64,000 nt of DNA from Acidimicrobiales bacterium MED-G01 (GTDB lineage: Bacteria > Actinomycetota > Acidimicrobiia > Acidimicrobiales > Poriferisodalaceae), in assembly GCA_002457435.1 (NCBI GenBank), contig NTLA01000005.1, positions 57,215-121,214 of the forward strand, written 5' to 3'. How positions within the stretch are numbered: position 1 is the first letter of the stretch; each line of letters starts with the position of its first letter. Under the pieces are notes generated by a model, which was not told where the DNA came from, ran no database searches, and saw nothing but the letters and a program-made list of their open reading frames with translations. Made by a program: the position numbers and the translations under genes. This document shows positions 8,670 through 15,890 of this stretch, piece by piece.

Positions 8670-9566
8670 TTACTCTGAGTCAGCTTCCCATGGAGCAGGC
8701 CCATCCATAGGCGGGTCGACACGACCTTCTAACCATCCATTGAACTGGGGTTGACGCTTTTCGATGAAGGCTGCAGCACCTTCACGAGCGTCGGGGAGGT
8801 GGTCGGTAACAGCTGTCTTCGCGGCTATCTCATCAAGCGACTGGTCCCACGTTAAGTCTGCTGCCAAAAGGATCGAACGTTTCAGCATTCTCATAGCGAC
8901 TTGTGGTCCGTTGGCTAGTTCTCTAGCTAACGACAGGGTTTCATCCATGAGACTCTCATCATCGACAACCTCATGCACGAGCCCCAGCTCATGGGCTGTT
9001 TCACCGTCAACAATTCGTTTACGCATCATGAAGTCGGTTGCCTTCGCTACTCCCAGATGTTGCACAAGCAACCATTGGCCACCTTCATCTGGTAGTAGCC
9101 CGAATCGAAGTGTTGCACTTCCTAACTTCGCTGACTTCGAAGCGATGCGAAAGTCACAGGCCAAGGCAAGTGAGAAGCCAGTCTGAATAGCGAAGCCATT
9201 TATTGCTGCGATAGAAATCTTGTCGAGATTACGGACTGCCGTGTTGACCGCTTGAGATATCGTGCGCAAGCCGTTATAGGTGCCCGAGGGGTTGTGGTGC
9301 CCATGATGAATCTGGGGTACTTGAACACTGTCTCCTCCGTAGCCTTTTAGGTCATCTCCCGCCCAAAATGCTGACCCCTGCCCTGTGAAGACAACGATTC
9401 GAATAGCGTCATCCATTTGAGTTTGTGTGAGTAACTCAACCAAATCTCTTTTCATCGCAGCAGTAGATGCATTCAAGCTCTCGGGACGATTAAAAGTCAC
9501 TACAAGTATTCCGGGATCCTCAATCGTTGTGAGAAATCCGCAATATTCGTCTTCTTGAACCGACAT
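8670..9566 (-). CDS. Enoyl-CoA hydratase/isomerase family protein (crotonase fold)
   Basis: The 298-residue protein has the crotonase oxyanion-hole segments AFWAGDDLKGYGGDS (about residues 66-80) and GFAIQTGFSLALACDFRIAS (about 124-143). LPDEGG further on retains a glutamate at one of the catalytic positions. The C-terminal part contains KRQPQFNGW, typical of CoA hydratases and of dihydroxynaphthoyl-CoA synthase relatives. It would act on an acyl-CoA thioester. It is convergent with the aminotransferase and divergent from the next gene. It may process the product of the acyl-CoA ligase nearby, but that is inference from proximity. Confidence 0.87.
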   Translation of the reverse strand: MSVQEDEYCGFLTTIEDPGILVVTFNRPESLNASTAAMKRDLVELLTQTQMDDAIRIVVFTGQGSAFWAGDDLKGYGGDSVQVPQIHHGHHNPSGTYNGLRTISQAVNTAVRNLDKISIAAINGFAIQTGFSLALACDFRIASKSAKLGSATLRFGLLPDEGGQWLLVQHLGVAKATDFMMRKRIVDGETAHELGLVHEVVDDESLMDETLSLARELANGPQVAMRMLKRSILLAADLTWDQSLDEIAAKTAVTDHLPDAREGAAAFIEKRQPQFNGWLEGRVDPPMDGPAPWEADSE

Positions 9567-9656
9567 CTCGAAACCCCGCGCCTCTGATAGTTCACTTCTA
9601 CGTAGAAGCTAGCTCGTGGCTACCTTGCACACCCGTTGGTTGCTACGGTCATCCCG

Positions 9657-10031
9657 ATGAACGGTTCCATTGACCCACCATTCAAAGTATTTGAGGACTC
9701 TCTTATGCTTCGCTTCGACATCAGTGGGTCCCAAGGAGAACTAACTCACTACATCACCCCTTTCGTCACCGACGGGTCAAAGCTTTACGTGTTTGACGAG
9801 CCCAGCCATGACCCAGATAAATTCATCAAAATGCTCCTAGATCAAGACGTGTTGGTAAGTAGTCGACTAACGGGTGACCTTCGCGTACATGGCAAAGGCA
9901 GACTCCCGACACGAAACGAAGAGGACTGGGCTCGACCTGCCTGCACCGAAAAATTTCTCTACGATCAAGCGCTACAAGATCTAGCTCTATTAGGTCCTGT
10001 AGTGGTTCTCGATAATACGCTCACCAGTTAG
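9657..10031 (+). CDS. Hypothetical protein, about 124 residues
   Basis: I do not recognise this protein. The frame is open from a TTG at 9636, but the ATG at 9657 is the more natural start. The sequence is soluble, acidic and free of membrane segments; its middle contains FDEPSHDPDKFIKML and its end PVVVLDNTLTS. The composition looks like a real folded protein. The gene lies between a divergent crotonase gene and a convergent TauD-like gene, with which it shares its last 4 bp. It could be a small partner of one of the surrounding catabolic enzymes, but nothing in the sequence proves that. Confidence 0.6.
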   Translation: MNGSIDPPFKVFEDSLMLRFDISGSQGELTHYITPFVTDGSKLYVFDEPSHDPDKFIKMLLDQDVLVSSRLTGDLRVHGKGRLPTRNEEDWARPACTEKFLYDQALQDLALLGPVVVLDNTLTS

Positions 10032-10873
10032 CTCAACGCAGGCTGCTCGCCCGCCAAGGTGACCCGGTACATTTCTCTTTTGCTTCCGGCGTAGTCGTTA
10101 ATGGCGAAGTGTTGTGTCGCTCGGTTATCCCACATCGTCAAAGTCCCCGGCATCCACCGAACACGGCAGGTAAAAGCGATCTGGCGACTGTGCTCAAATA
10201 AGAACTCCAGCAGGGAGCCGCTTTCAGTCTTTGTCATCCCTTCTATCCCTACCGTGTAAACCTCATTAACAAATAACGACTGACGTCCTGTTAGTGGGTG
10301 GGACCGCACCAAGGGGTGAGTCTGGTGCACAACCGCCGACTCGTCTCCATGTATTTCCATTGAAGCGTCCGGATCAGGACGTCCGAAGGTGCCTTGGGGT
10401 CCATAACTCCGTTCTGCTGAATGGATTCCTTTCAGACCACGAAGAATCGACTGCATCGGTTCTGAAAGACTTTCGAAAGCCAAATACTGGTTGGTGAATG
10501 CCGTATCTCCCCCCACTTCTGGAACCTGCAACGCATAGAGGAGCGTCGTGCTCGGTGGTCGCAACTGGAAGCTCCAGTCGCTATGCCACCCACTTCCAAA
10601 TAACGGTCCTGTTTCCTCAGCCTCACGTATAACACGCAACACGTTTGGGTGACCGTCAACTGGCGTAATGAAAGGAGTTTCACCAAAGTCGCCGATACTC
10701 GCTGCAAAACTCTCGAAACCATCGATGTCTAAATCTTGGTTTCGAAATACTAGAACCACGTTTTCGGCAAGAGCTGCCTCGATCAATCGCGATTCCTCTG
10801 TATCGATACCGGATTTGAGGTCAACTTCTAGGACCTCTGCACCAAAAGCACCGGTAAGCGGTTTAATTTCCAT
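10028..10873 (-). CDS. TauD/TfdA family 2-oxoglutarate/Fe(II) dioxygenase
   Basis: The protein of about 281 residues is an alpha-ketoglutarate-dependent dioxygenase of the taurine dioxygenase/TfdA group. Numbered from an upstream GTG at 10879, the iron ligands are H99 and D101 in GWHSDWSF and H257 in DNRATQHFAINDY. R268 in SKREMYRVTL is the arginine that binds the co-substrate. I place the start at the ATG at 10873, two codons inside the GTG, because neither has a clear ribosome-binding site and ATG is favoured. Such enzymes hydroxylate sulfonates, phenoxyacetates, carnitine precursors and many other acids, so the substrate is open. It is convergent with, and overlaps by 4 bp, the preceding small gene. 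Confidence 0.9.
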   Translation of the reverse strand: MEIKPLTGAFGAEVLEVDLKSGIDTEESRLIEAALAENVVLVFRNQDLDIDGFESFAASIGDFGETPFITPVDGHPNVLRVIREAEETGPLFGSGWHSDWSFQLRPPSTTLLYALQVPEVGGDTAFTNQYLAFESLSEPMQSILRGLKGIHSAERSYGPQGTFGRPDPDASMEIHGDESAVVHQTHPLVRSHPLTGRQSLFVNEVYTVGIEGMTKTESGSLLEFLFEHSRQIAFTCRVRWMPGTLTMWDNRATQHFAINDYAGSKREMYRVTLAGEQPALS

Positions 10874-10925
10874 ACACACAGAAACTAGCGCTGCACGAGC
10901 CGCCGTAGTGCGCTAGGCAAGAGGT

Positions 10926-11984
10926 ATGAAGGTTTCTATTGCATTCGGAGGTCCCGCCTCAGGTAAGAAGCGTGACTGGGATACCCAAGTGGAGTTCTTA
11001 CGCGAAGCCGAGCAAATGGGGGTGGATATCATTTGGTCCGCCGAGGCGTGGGGTATGGATGGTGTCAGCACGTTGGCCTATCTCGCCGCAGTAACCAACG
11101 AAGTTCAACTCGGGACCGGCATCCTACAAATCTCCGCCCGCACTCCAGTCATGACTGCTATGACGGCTCTGTCAATGGCGGCCATTAGTGAGGACCGATT
11201 CATTTTAGGACTCGGCGTCAGCGGACCCCAGGTAGTTGAGGGGTTGCACGGGGTCCCATTCCATCGGCCGCTAACTCGACTTCGCGAAACAGTAGACATA
11301 GTCAGACAGGCATTTGCTGGTGAAAAGATTAAGTACGAGGGGTCCCATCATTTACTACCTCTACCGGGGGGCGAGGGGAAAGCCTTACGTTTAGCGCAAC
11401 CAGCCAACGAACAAATACCAATTTGGTTAGCGACCCTCGGCCCAAAGTCTCTCGAATACACAGGCCAAGTGGCTGATGGTTGGGCAGGAACATCTTTCGT
11501 TCCCTCCGGCGCAGCCGCCACGATCGGACATGTTCAACAGGGGGCCGTAGGAGCAGGCAGAGACCCTTCTACTATCGAGTACCAAGCGGGGGGTGCTGTC
11601 CAGTTCGGCGATGAAATTGAGCCGCTCTTGGCTCCCAGGAGACCTGGCGTTGCATTCACCTTGGGAGCTATGGGCTCCCCTACGACAAACTTTTACAATG
11701 ATGCATACAGGCGTGGTGGGTTTGAGATGGCAGCTCTCCGAGTCCAAAAATTGTGGGTTGACGGTGAGCGAGATAAGGCTGTCGAAGCTGTGCCGGACGA
11801 GTTGATTCAGCAAACCAACTTTTTGGGCTCCGTCTCTCAAGTCACAGAACGTGTCCGTGCCTATCGAGATGCCGGCATCTCAGTTCTCCGGGTACAGCCT
11901 GAGGGTGCCGACACCCAGGAACGCTTGGACAGCCTCGGTGGAATTGTGGACATCGTACGATCTTTGAACAACGACAGCCATTAG
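10926..11984 (+). CDS. LLM-class oxidoreductase, probably F420-dependent
   Basis: The 352-residue protein is a luciferase-like monooxygenase family member with a TIM-barrel fold. The N terminus (MKVSIAFGG), the segment GVDIIWSAEAWGMDGVSTLA and RFILGLGVSGPQVVEG fit the F420-dependent actinobacterial subgroup related to methylenetetrahydromethanopterin reductase rather than FMN-dependent luciferases. An AAGAGG ribosome-binding site lies just upstream of the ATG. The gene is divergent from the TauD-like gene. The cofactor assignment is inferred from family resemblance and the actinobacterial context; FMN cannot be excluded. Confidence 0.85.
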   Translation: MKVSIAFGGPASGKKRDWDTQVEFLREAEQMGVDIIWSAEAWGMDGVSTLAYLAAVTNEVQLGTGILQISARTPVMTAMTALSMAAISEDRFILGLGVSGPQVVEGLHGVPFHRPLTRLRETVDIVRQAFAGEKIKYEGSHHLLPLPGGEGKALRLAQPANEQIPIWLATLGPKSLEYTGQVADGWAGTSFVPSGAAATIGHVQQGAVGAGRDPSTIEYQAGGAVQFGDEIEPLLAPRRPGVAFTLGAMGSPTTNFYNDAYRRGGFEMAALRVQKLWVDGERDKAVEAVPDELIQQTNFLGSVSQVTERVRAYRDAGISVLRVQPEGADTQERLDSLGGIVDIVRSLNNDSH

Positions 11985-12005
11985 TCTCAGACTGCCTTTC
12001 ACCCA

Positions 12006-12233
12006 TCACGAACAGATCGCCGAACCTCTGAGTAATTCCTGTTCACTAATCACCATCCGGCGGATAGAAGTCAGATCGACCGTTCTGTAGCTAGCAATAC
12101 GCAGTGACCAAGAATCCACATAGTTTCGGCCCTCCGAGTGAAAGAAAGTCGTCATAGGACCTTCCTGTTCATAATTGTCAACACCGGAAACTACTTCCGC
12201 TCGACCATCAACGAAGTTCAACTCAAAGACCAT
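12006..12233 (-). CDS. Small hypothetical protein, 75 residues
   Basis: I do not recognise this protein. The frame lies between two plus-strand genes, where no other gene fits, and it starts with ATG at 12233. The product has a balanced, mildly acidic composition with alternating hydrophobic stretches such as MVFELNFVDGRAEVV and FHSEGRNYVDSW, which look like beta strands rather than chance translation. No signal peptide, membrane segment or cysteine motif is visible. It is convergent with the LLM gene and divergent from msrB. It could be a small cytoplasmic protein; a spurious reading frame remains possible. Confidence 0.45.
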   Translation of the reverse strand: MVFELNFVDGRAEVVSGVDNYEQEGPMTTFFHSEGRNYVDSWSLRIASYRTVDLTSIRRMVISEQELLRGSAICS

Positions 12234-12395
12234 GAGTTCGAATTTACCTATTAGCCCCTGTGCTTAACCAGTGTCGAAAAGTTGTGAATTATCAGTGGAA
12301 AGACAATCTATTTCCACAGATAGGATTTCTAGGTGTGTACTGCAATAGTGTTGTTTTTATCCACAGTTTGTCCGAATAATGTTTGAGAGTTACCG
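12234..12395. promoter_or_regulatory. AT-rich intergenic region upstream of msrB with a perfect DnaA-box sequence
   Basis: This 162-bp gap separates the small minus-strand gene from msrB and should hold both promoters. It is noticeably richer in A and T than its surroundings. The 9-mer TTATCCACA at 12358-12366 equals the classical DnaA-box consensus, and a weaker relative, TTTCCACAG, lies at 12311-12319. One perfect site may control msrB or arise by chance. A replication origin is not supported, because dnaA and dnaN are not here and there is no dense box cluster. Confidence 0.3.
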
Positions 12396-12803
12396 ATGAG
12401 CGACCATTCAAAAACTTTTACTGAAGAAGACCTGCGAGATCGTTTAACTCCACTTCAGTACCACGTCACCCAAGAGTCTGGAACCGAGCAGGCCTTCACG
12501 GGTGAGACCTGGGATCAAAAACAGGATGGCACCTACCACTGCGTAGTTTGCGATGCCGACTTATTTTCAAATGAATCTAAATACGAGTCGGGCTCTGGCT
12601 GGCCGAGTTTTTGGCAGCCCCTATCTGACGCTGTCGTCGACACAGAGGTCGACACATCCCATGGAATGGTTCGTGTCGAAGCTCTATGTCATGCATGCGG
12701 AGCTCATTTGGGCCACGTTTTCCCCGATGGCCCTGAACCCACTGGTGATCGCTACTGCATGAACTCAGCTTCTATGCGGTTCACTCCACAACAGGCTGAG
12801 TAA
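12396..12803 (+). CDS. msrB: Peptide-methionine (R)-S-oxide reductase MsrB
   Basis: The 135-residue enzyme repairs methionine-R-sulfoxide in proteins. All key elements are visible: the two zinc-binding CxxC pairs C49/C52 and C98/C101, the substrate-pocket motif ESGSGWPSFW at residues 64-73, and the catalytic cysteine C121 in RYCMNSASMRF. Length and domain layout match stand-alone MsrB, with no fused MsrA. The start ATG is at 12396. It is convergent with the merR gene, 13 bp apart. With mycothione reductase it suggests an active oxidative-stress defence. Confidence 0.95.
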   Translation: MSDHSKTFTEEDLRDRLTPLQYHVTQESGTEQAFTGETWDQKQDGTYHCVVCDADLFSNESKYESGSGWPSFWQPLSDAVVDTEVDTSHGMVRVEALCHACGAHLGHVFPDGPEPTGDRYCMNSASMRFTPQQAE

Positions 12804-12816
12804 TCTCGCGAAGGCC

Positions 12817-13314
12817 TTAACCGGTCGCTCGAATTCTTTCTTCGACCGACGGGAACAAGTCGATAATGGCGTTATCTAATTCTTCCTTAACTCCAGCTAG
12901 CGGAAGCACGTTGAGTACTCCCTGACCTTGGTGGATCAGGTCAATGATTTCTTCACCTGAGACAAGCAAAGGTGAGGAACCGTTAATTACGAGATTGGCA
13001 GAAGCAACATCTGCACCGAGGTTTTCTCGCAAATAAGAAAAGACGTTCCGCACCATTTCAAGCCTGATGCCGGCGTCAAGCAAAGTCTTAACGACTTTGA
13101 GTTCAAGAAGGTCTTGGTAGGAATAAGTGCGCCTGCTTCCGCTTCCTTGCGCATCGGCCAAGGAAGGGCGAATGAGATCAGTTCGCGCCCAATAATCAAG
13201 TTGCCGGTAGGTGATACCCACCAATTCGGCTGTTCGTTTTCCAGAAAAACCTGCTGCTACTGCGCGCTCAGTCAAGATTGTGCCTCCGTCTCGACTAGCC
13301 ACCAAGCTGATCAC
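12817..13314 (-). CDS. MerR-family transcriptional regulator (Rv1830-like)
   Basis: The protein of about 165 residues has an N-terminal MerR winged helix: SGKRTAELVGITYRQLDYWA is the helix-turn-helix, followed by a GSRRTYSYQDLLELK wing. It closely matches the mycobacterial Rv1830 type, including the C-terminal GEEIIDLIHQGQGVLNV segment. The frame stays open to a TTG at 13371, but I favour GTG 13314 because no codon further upstream has properly spaced Shine-Dalgarno pairing. It is the last gene of the pgsA-gcvH-garA-DUF151 cluster. Two direct repeats at 13377-13407 lie just upstream and could be its own operator. The effector is unknown; no metal-binding cysteines are seen. Confidence 0.85.
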   Translation of the reverse strand: MISLVASRDGGTILTERAVAAGFSGKRTAELVGITYRQLDYWARTDLIRPSLADAQGSGSRRTYSYQDLLELKVVKTLLDAGIRLEMVRNVFSYLRENLGADVASANLVINGSSPLLVSGEEIIDLIHQGQGVLNVLPLAGVKEELDNAIIDLFPSVEERIRATG

Positions 13315-13376
13315 ATAGATGAAACTACGTCGGTGTGATGACACAGTACGAGCAAAAGTGGCGCCAAGCAACCACC

Positions 13377-13407
13377 TTCCGCGCGATAAATCACACGTTC
13401 CGCGCGA
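13377..13407. promoter_or_regulatory. Tandem direct repeat, possible operator of the merR gene
   Basis: The 10-mer TTCCGCGCGA (plus strand) occurs at 13377-13386 and again at 13398-13407, a 21-bp period that equals two helical turns. The pair lies in the 63-120 bp between the DUF151 stop codon and the merR start. That is a natural place for a dimeric regulator to bind. The exact repeat and its phasing are seen; the link to MerR is inference. Confidence 0.4.
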
Positions 13408-13434
13408 AAACCTGCGAAGTTTTAAGGAGTTCGG

Positions 13435-13932
13435 CTAGAAATCGCCGGGATTGACATCATCCAAAAACTGTTTGAACTCATCAAGCAGCTCATCCGGATC
13501 ATTTTCAGAACTTCCATCGGATGAGTGTTCCTCAATGACTTGCCCTGCTTCAGCGAGGACATCTTCTGAAGCATAAATCGGTGTGTCGGTGCGAACCGCA
13601 ATCGCTATTGCGTCACTAGGCCTAGCCGAAATCGTACGACTTTCGCCCGCGACTTGAAGCTCAATTTCGGCAAAAAAAGTTCGCTCGCGAAGCTCCGTGA
13701 CCACAACTCCAATAACGGTCGCCTGAAGCTCCTCCAACATCGTCACCAGCAAATCATGCGTGAGTGGTCGCGCCAGACGAATTCCCTCAATTCCGCGATG
13801 AATAGCGTGAGCCTCCGGAGTGTCGATAACCACGGGCAGCACCCTGCCCAGCCCACCGGTCTCTCTCAACAGAAGGAGAGGACTGTTCGATGGCAACTCA
13901 ACTTGGACCCCAAGTAACTCCATCTCAATCAT
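13435..13932 (-). CDS. Bifunctional nuclease domain protein (DUF151/BFN)
   Basis: The 165-residue protein has the BFN domain: an N-terminal VLPVVIDTPEAHAIHRGIEG segment, then THDLLVTMLEELQATV and the signature SARPSDAIAIAVRTDTPIYA. Plant and bacterial members have been reported to have DNase and RNase activity. The last 40 residues are acidic (SSDGSSENDPDELLDEF). The homologue Rv1829 occupies the same place between garA and a merR gene in mycobacteria, so the association is ancient, though its role is unclear. The gene starts with ATG 40 bp after the garA stop, consistent with one transcript. Confidence 0.88.
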   Translation of the reverse strand: MIEMELLGVQVELPSNSPLLLLRETGGLGRVLPVVIDTPEAHAIHRGIEGIRLARPLTHDLLVTMLEELQATVIGVVVTELRERTFFAEIELQVAGESRTISARPSDAIAIAVRTDTPIYASEDVLAEAGQVIEEHSSDGSSENDPDELLDEFKQFLDDVNPGDF

Positions 13933-13971
13933 GCTCTGACCTTAGTTGGGATGTCGGGCACTGACTCGTCT

Positions 13972-14436
13972 TCAAGTACTCGAAGAAACGAGATACAACA
14001 GTTTGAACTTACCGATCTGCAATTCGTCGCCATTGGTGAGTGACACTTCGCTGTCTTCTAGTCGCTCCCCATTGAGGTATGTTCCGTTTAAGGACCCAAC
14101 ATCCCTAATCACGTGTCCCGTATTATTCGTTGATAACTCAACGTGACGTCGCGAAACAGTGATGTCGTCGAGAAATACGTCACTATCAGGGTGGCGGCCG
14201 ACAGCGATCCATTCTGAGGTAATCGCGTAACGGGTACCAGCCTGATGTCCACTCGCAACAACCAGAGCCGCGCCTGTTGCAGGGGTTTGGACGTCGACAC
14301 TTTCGCGACTATCGCCGAGTGGCTCGAGTGCCTCGGTGCTGGCCTCTTCCACCGAGTTCATTGGTCGACCACAGCTAGAGCAGAACCTTGATCCGGCAGC
14401 ATTTGAATGCCCGCACGCTTCACATAACTGATTCAT
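13972..14436 (-). CDS. GarA-like FHA-domain protein with N-terminal zinc ribbon
   Basis: The 154-residue protein joins an N-terminal zinc ribbon (C5, C8, C19, C22) by a linker rich in Glu and Ser to a C-terminal FHA domain with GRHPDSDVFLDDITVSRRH, DVGSLNGTYLNG and NGDELQIGKFKLLYL. The FHA half is almost the same as mycobacterial GarA, which inhibits 2-oxoglutarate decarboxylase and glutamate dehydrogenase and activates glutamate synthase. GarA's switch is an N-terminal phospho-threonine motif (ETTS); I find no such motif here, where the ribbon replaces that region. The next gene upstream, gcvH, ends 3 bp before it, so the pair is an operon as in mycobacteria. Regulation of central nitrogen metabolism is plausible, but the input signal would have to differ. 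Confidence 0.85.
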   Translation of the reverse strand: MNQLCEACGHSNAAGSRFCSSCGRPMNSVEEASTEALEPLGDSRESVDVQTPATGAALVVASGHQAGTRYAITSEWIAVGRHPDSDVFLDDITVSRRHVELSTNNTGHVIRDVGSLNGTYLNGERLEDSEVSLTNGDELQIGKFKLLYLVSSST

Positions 14437-14439
14437 CTA

Positions 14440-14832
14440 TCACTCCTCGCTCTCTTCAACGACAAAAGATTTGTAGCTTTCAGCATCCATCAATTCGTCA
14501 AGTTCAGCTTCGGCGCTAGGTTGAATCACGCAGATCCAACCATCGCCATACGGATCCTCATTGACTAGTTCGGGGCGTTCTTCTAGGACGTCATTAACCT
14601 CTATGACCTCCCCCGACACGGGGGCGAACACATCAGACACCGATTTCGTCGACTCAATCTCAGCAAAAGCAGAGTTCGCCGTCACCACCACTCCAACCTC
14701 AGGAAGTTCCACATACACCACATCCCCAAGGGCATCTTGGGCGAAATCAGTAATACCTATGCGCGCTAGGGAACTTTCCATGCGCACCCACTCGTGGTCA
14801 CTTGAATATCGGAGTTCAACAGGCGAATCCAT
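14440..14832 (-). CDS. gcvH: Glycine cleavage system H protein
   Basis: The 130-residue lipoyl carrier shuttles the aminomethyl group between the P and T proteins of glycine cleavage. The lipoylation lysine is K63 in IESTKSVSDVFAP, and the fold-defining segments DHEWVRME, LGDVVYVELPEVG and NEDPYGDGWICVI are all present. No P, T or L component lies in the window. The gene is located in the conserved pgsA-gcvH-garA order, 41 bp after the pgsA stop codon and 3 bp before garA. It starts with ATG at 14832. Confidence 0.95.
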   Translation of the reverse strand: MDSPVELRYSSDHEWVRMESSLARIGITDFAQDALGDVVYVELPEVGVVVTANSAFAEIESTKSVSDVFAPVSGEVIEVNDVLEERPELVNEDPYGDGWICVIQPSAEAELDELMDAESYKSFVVEESEE

Positions 14833-14873
14833 ATTCCCAACCTATCCCACCTAGCGAGTTGGTGGACCTACGG

Positions 14874-15467
14874 TCATCGGCCGGAGCGACCCTGTCGCAG
14901 CGCCTCCCTGGCTGCAGGAACATATGTCAAGCCTGACCAGTAGTGAATTGGTAGTCCGACAAGAGCACAAACCCATGCTCCTGCTGCAAAAAAAGATGCC
15001 AAAAACACTTCGCTCTCCCCAGCCAAGAAAAAGGGGAACGCGAACATGAGCAAGAAGGTGCCGGTCTTGCCCCACCATGTCACTTCGATTTTTCTAGCAC
15101 CGAGAGCAGCTAGCAACAACGCCGCCACAGCTACCAATCCCTCCCTGACAAGGGCCAACCAGGCGATCCATCCAGGCACTGACCCATCAAGCCAGATAGC
15201 AAAAATTCCCACGAGCAGCATGAGTCGATCCGCTGTCGGATCCAAGATCTTTCCTAGTTCACTGATCTGGTCGAATCTTCGGGCGATATAGCCGTCGACC
15301 CAGTCAGACGCGCCTAAGGCACCGAGGAGAAGGGCGGCTGCCCAGCGGTCTTCGGCTGAAAAAAGAAGCCACAAAAATACAGGTATGCAACCAAGCCGGA
15401 TAAGACTTATCAAGTTTGGAACCGTGTACGGTCGCCACGGTAACTGCTGCTCAGACATCATCTGCAT
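14874..15467 (-). CDS. pgsA: CDP-alcohol phosphatidyltransferase (phosphatidylglycerophosphate synthase-like)
   Basis: The 197-residue membrane protein has the full CDP-alcohol phosphatidyltransferase signature: D55-x2-D58-G-x2-A-R, then G72-x3-D76-x3-D80 (DWVDGYIARRF and LGKILDPTADR). The rest forms about five or six hydrophobic segments. It transfers a phosphatidyl group from CDP-diacylglycerol to an alcohol, most likely glycerol-3-phosphate, as for PgsA. The mycobacterial pgsA2 gene lies near the same gcvH-garA cluster. Starts at residues 1, 3 and 4 are all ATG. Only 15 bp separate it from the divergent HIT gene, so at least one of the two promoters must lie inside the neighbour or give a leaderless mRNA. 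Confidence 0.9.
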   Translation of the reverse strand: MQMMSEQQLPWRPYTVPNLISLIRLGCIPVFLWLLFSAEDRWAAALLLGALGASDWVDGYIARRFDQISELGKILDPTADRLMLLVGIFAIWLDGSVPGWIAWLALVREGLVAVAALLLAALGARKIEVTWWGKTGTFLLMFAFPFFLAGESEVFLASFFAAGAWVCALVGLPIHYWSGLTYVPAAREALRQGRSGR

Positions 15468-15482
15468 CGTAGGCTTGATTTC

Positions 15483-15881
15483 ATGGCATCCGTTTTCACG
15501 ATGATTATCAACGGCGATTTACCAGGTACTTTTGTGTGGGAGGATGATCGCTGCGTTGCCTTCATGTCCATCAACCCAATCTCGCACGGACACGCCTTGG
15601 TGGTACCTCGAGACGAAATCGACCAATGGATTGATGTCCCTCCCGACCTTCAACAACATCTCTTCGAAGTGGCTCATCGAATCGGGGTCGCTCAAAAGCA
15701 GGCGTTCGGAAGTAACCGCATCGGAATGACGATTGCAGGATTTGAAGTACCGCATATGCACATCCATCTGATTCCGGCTAACGCCATGTCAGATATGGAT
15801 TTTGCCCTAGCTTCCGATTCTGTCGATACCGCAGACATCAAAAAGGCTGCGGAGTCAATCAAATCATCACTCGAAAACTAA
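15483..15881 (+). CDS. HIT-family nucleotide hydrolase/transferase
   Basis: The 132-residue protein has the histidine triad HMHIHLIP with H91, H93 and H95, preceded by the core segments FMSINPISHGHALVVP and IGMTIAGFEVP. HIT proteins hydrolyse or transfer nucleoside monophosphates from substrates such as adenosine phosphoramidate or diadenosine polyphosphates. Start and length fit the family. The very short distance to the divergent pgsA start means its mRNA may be leaderless. The exact substrate is unknown. Confidence 0.92.
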   Translation: MASVFTMIINGDLPGTFVWEDDRCVAFMSINPISHGHALVVPRDEIDQWIDVPPDLQQHLFEVAHRIGVAQKQAFGSNRIGMTIAGFEVPHMHIHLIPANAMSDMDFALASDSVDTADIKKAAESIKSSLEN

Positions 15882-15890
15882 GTTCAAGCA

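Noticed and set aside
9636..9656. TTG start of the hypothetical gene at 9636
   Set aside because: The added residues are unremarkable and the in-frame ATG at 9657 is the ordinary start.
12234..12395. Possible replication origin, because of the perfect DnaA box in an AT-rich gap
   Set aside because: Only one perfect box and one weak box are present; there is no dnaA, dnaN or gyrase gene nearby and no box cluster.
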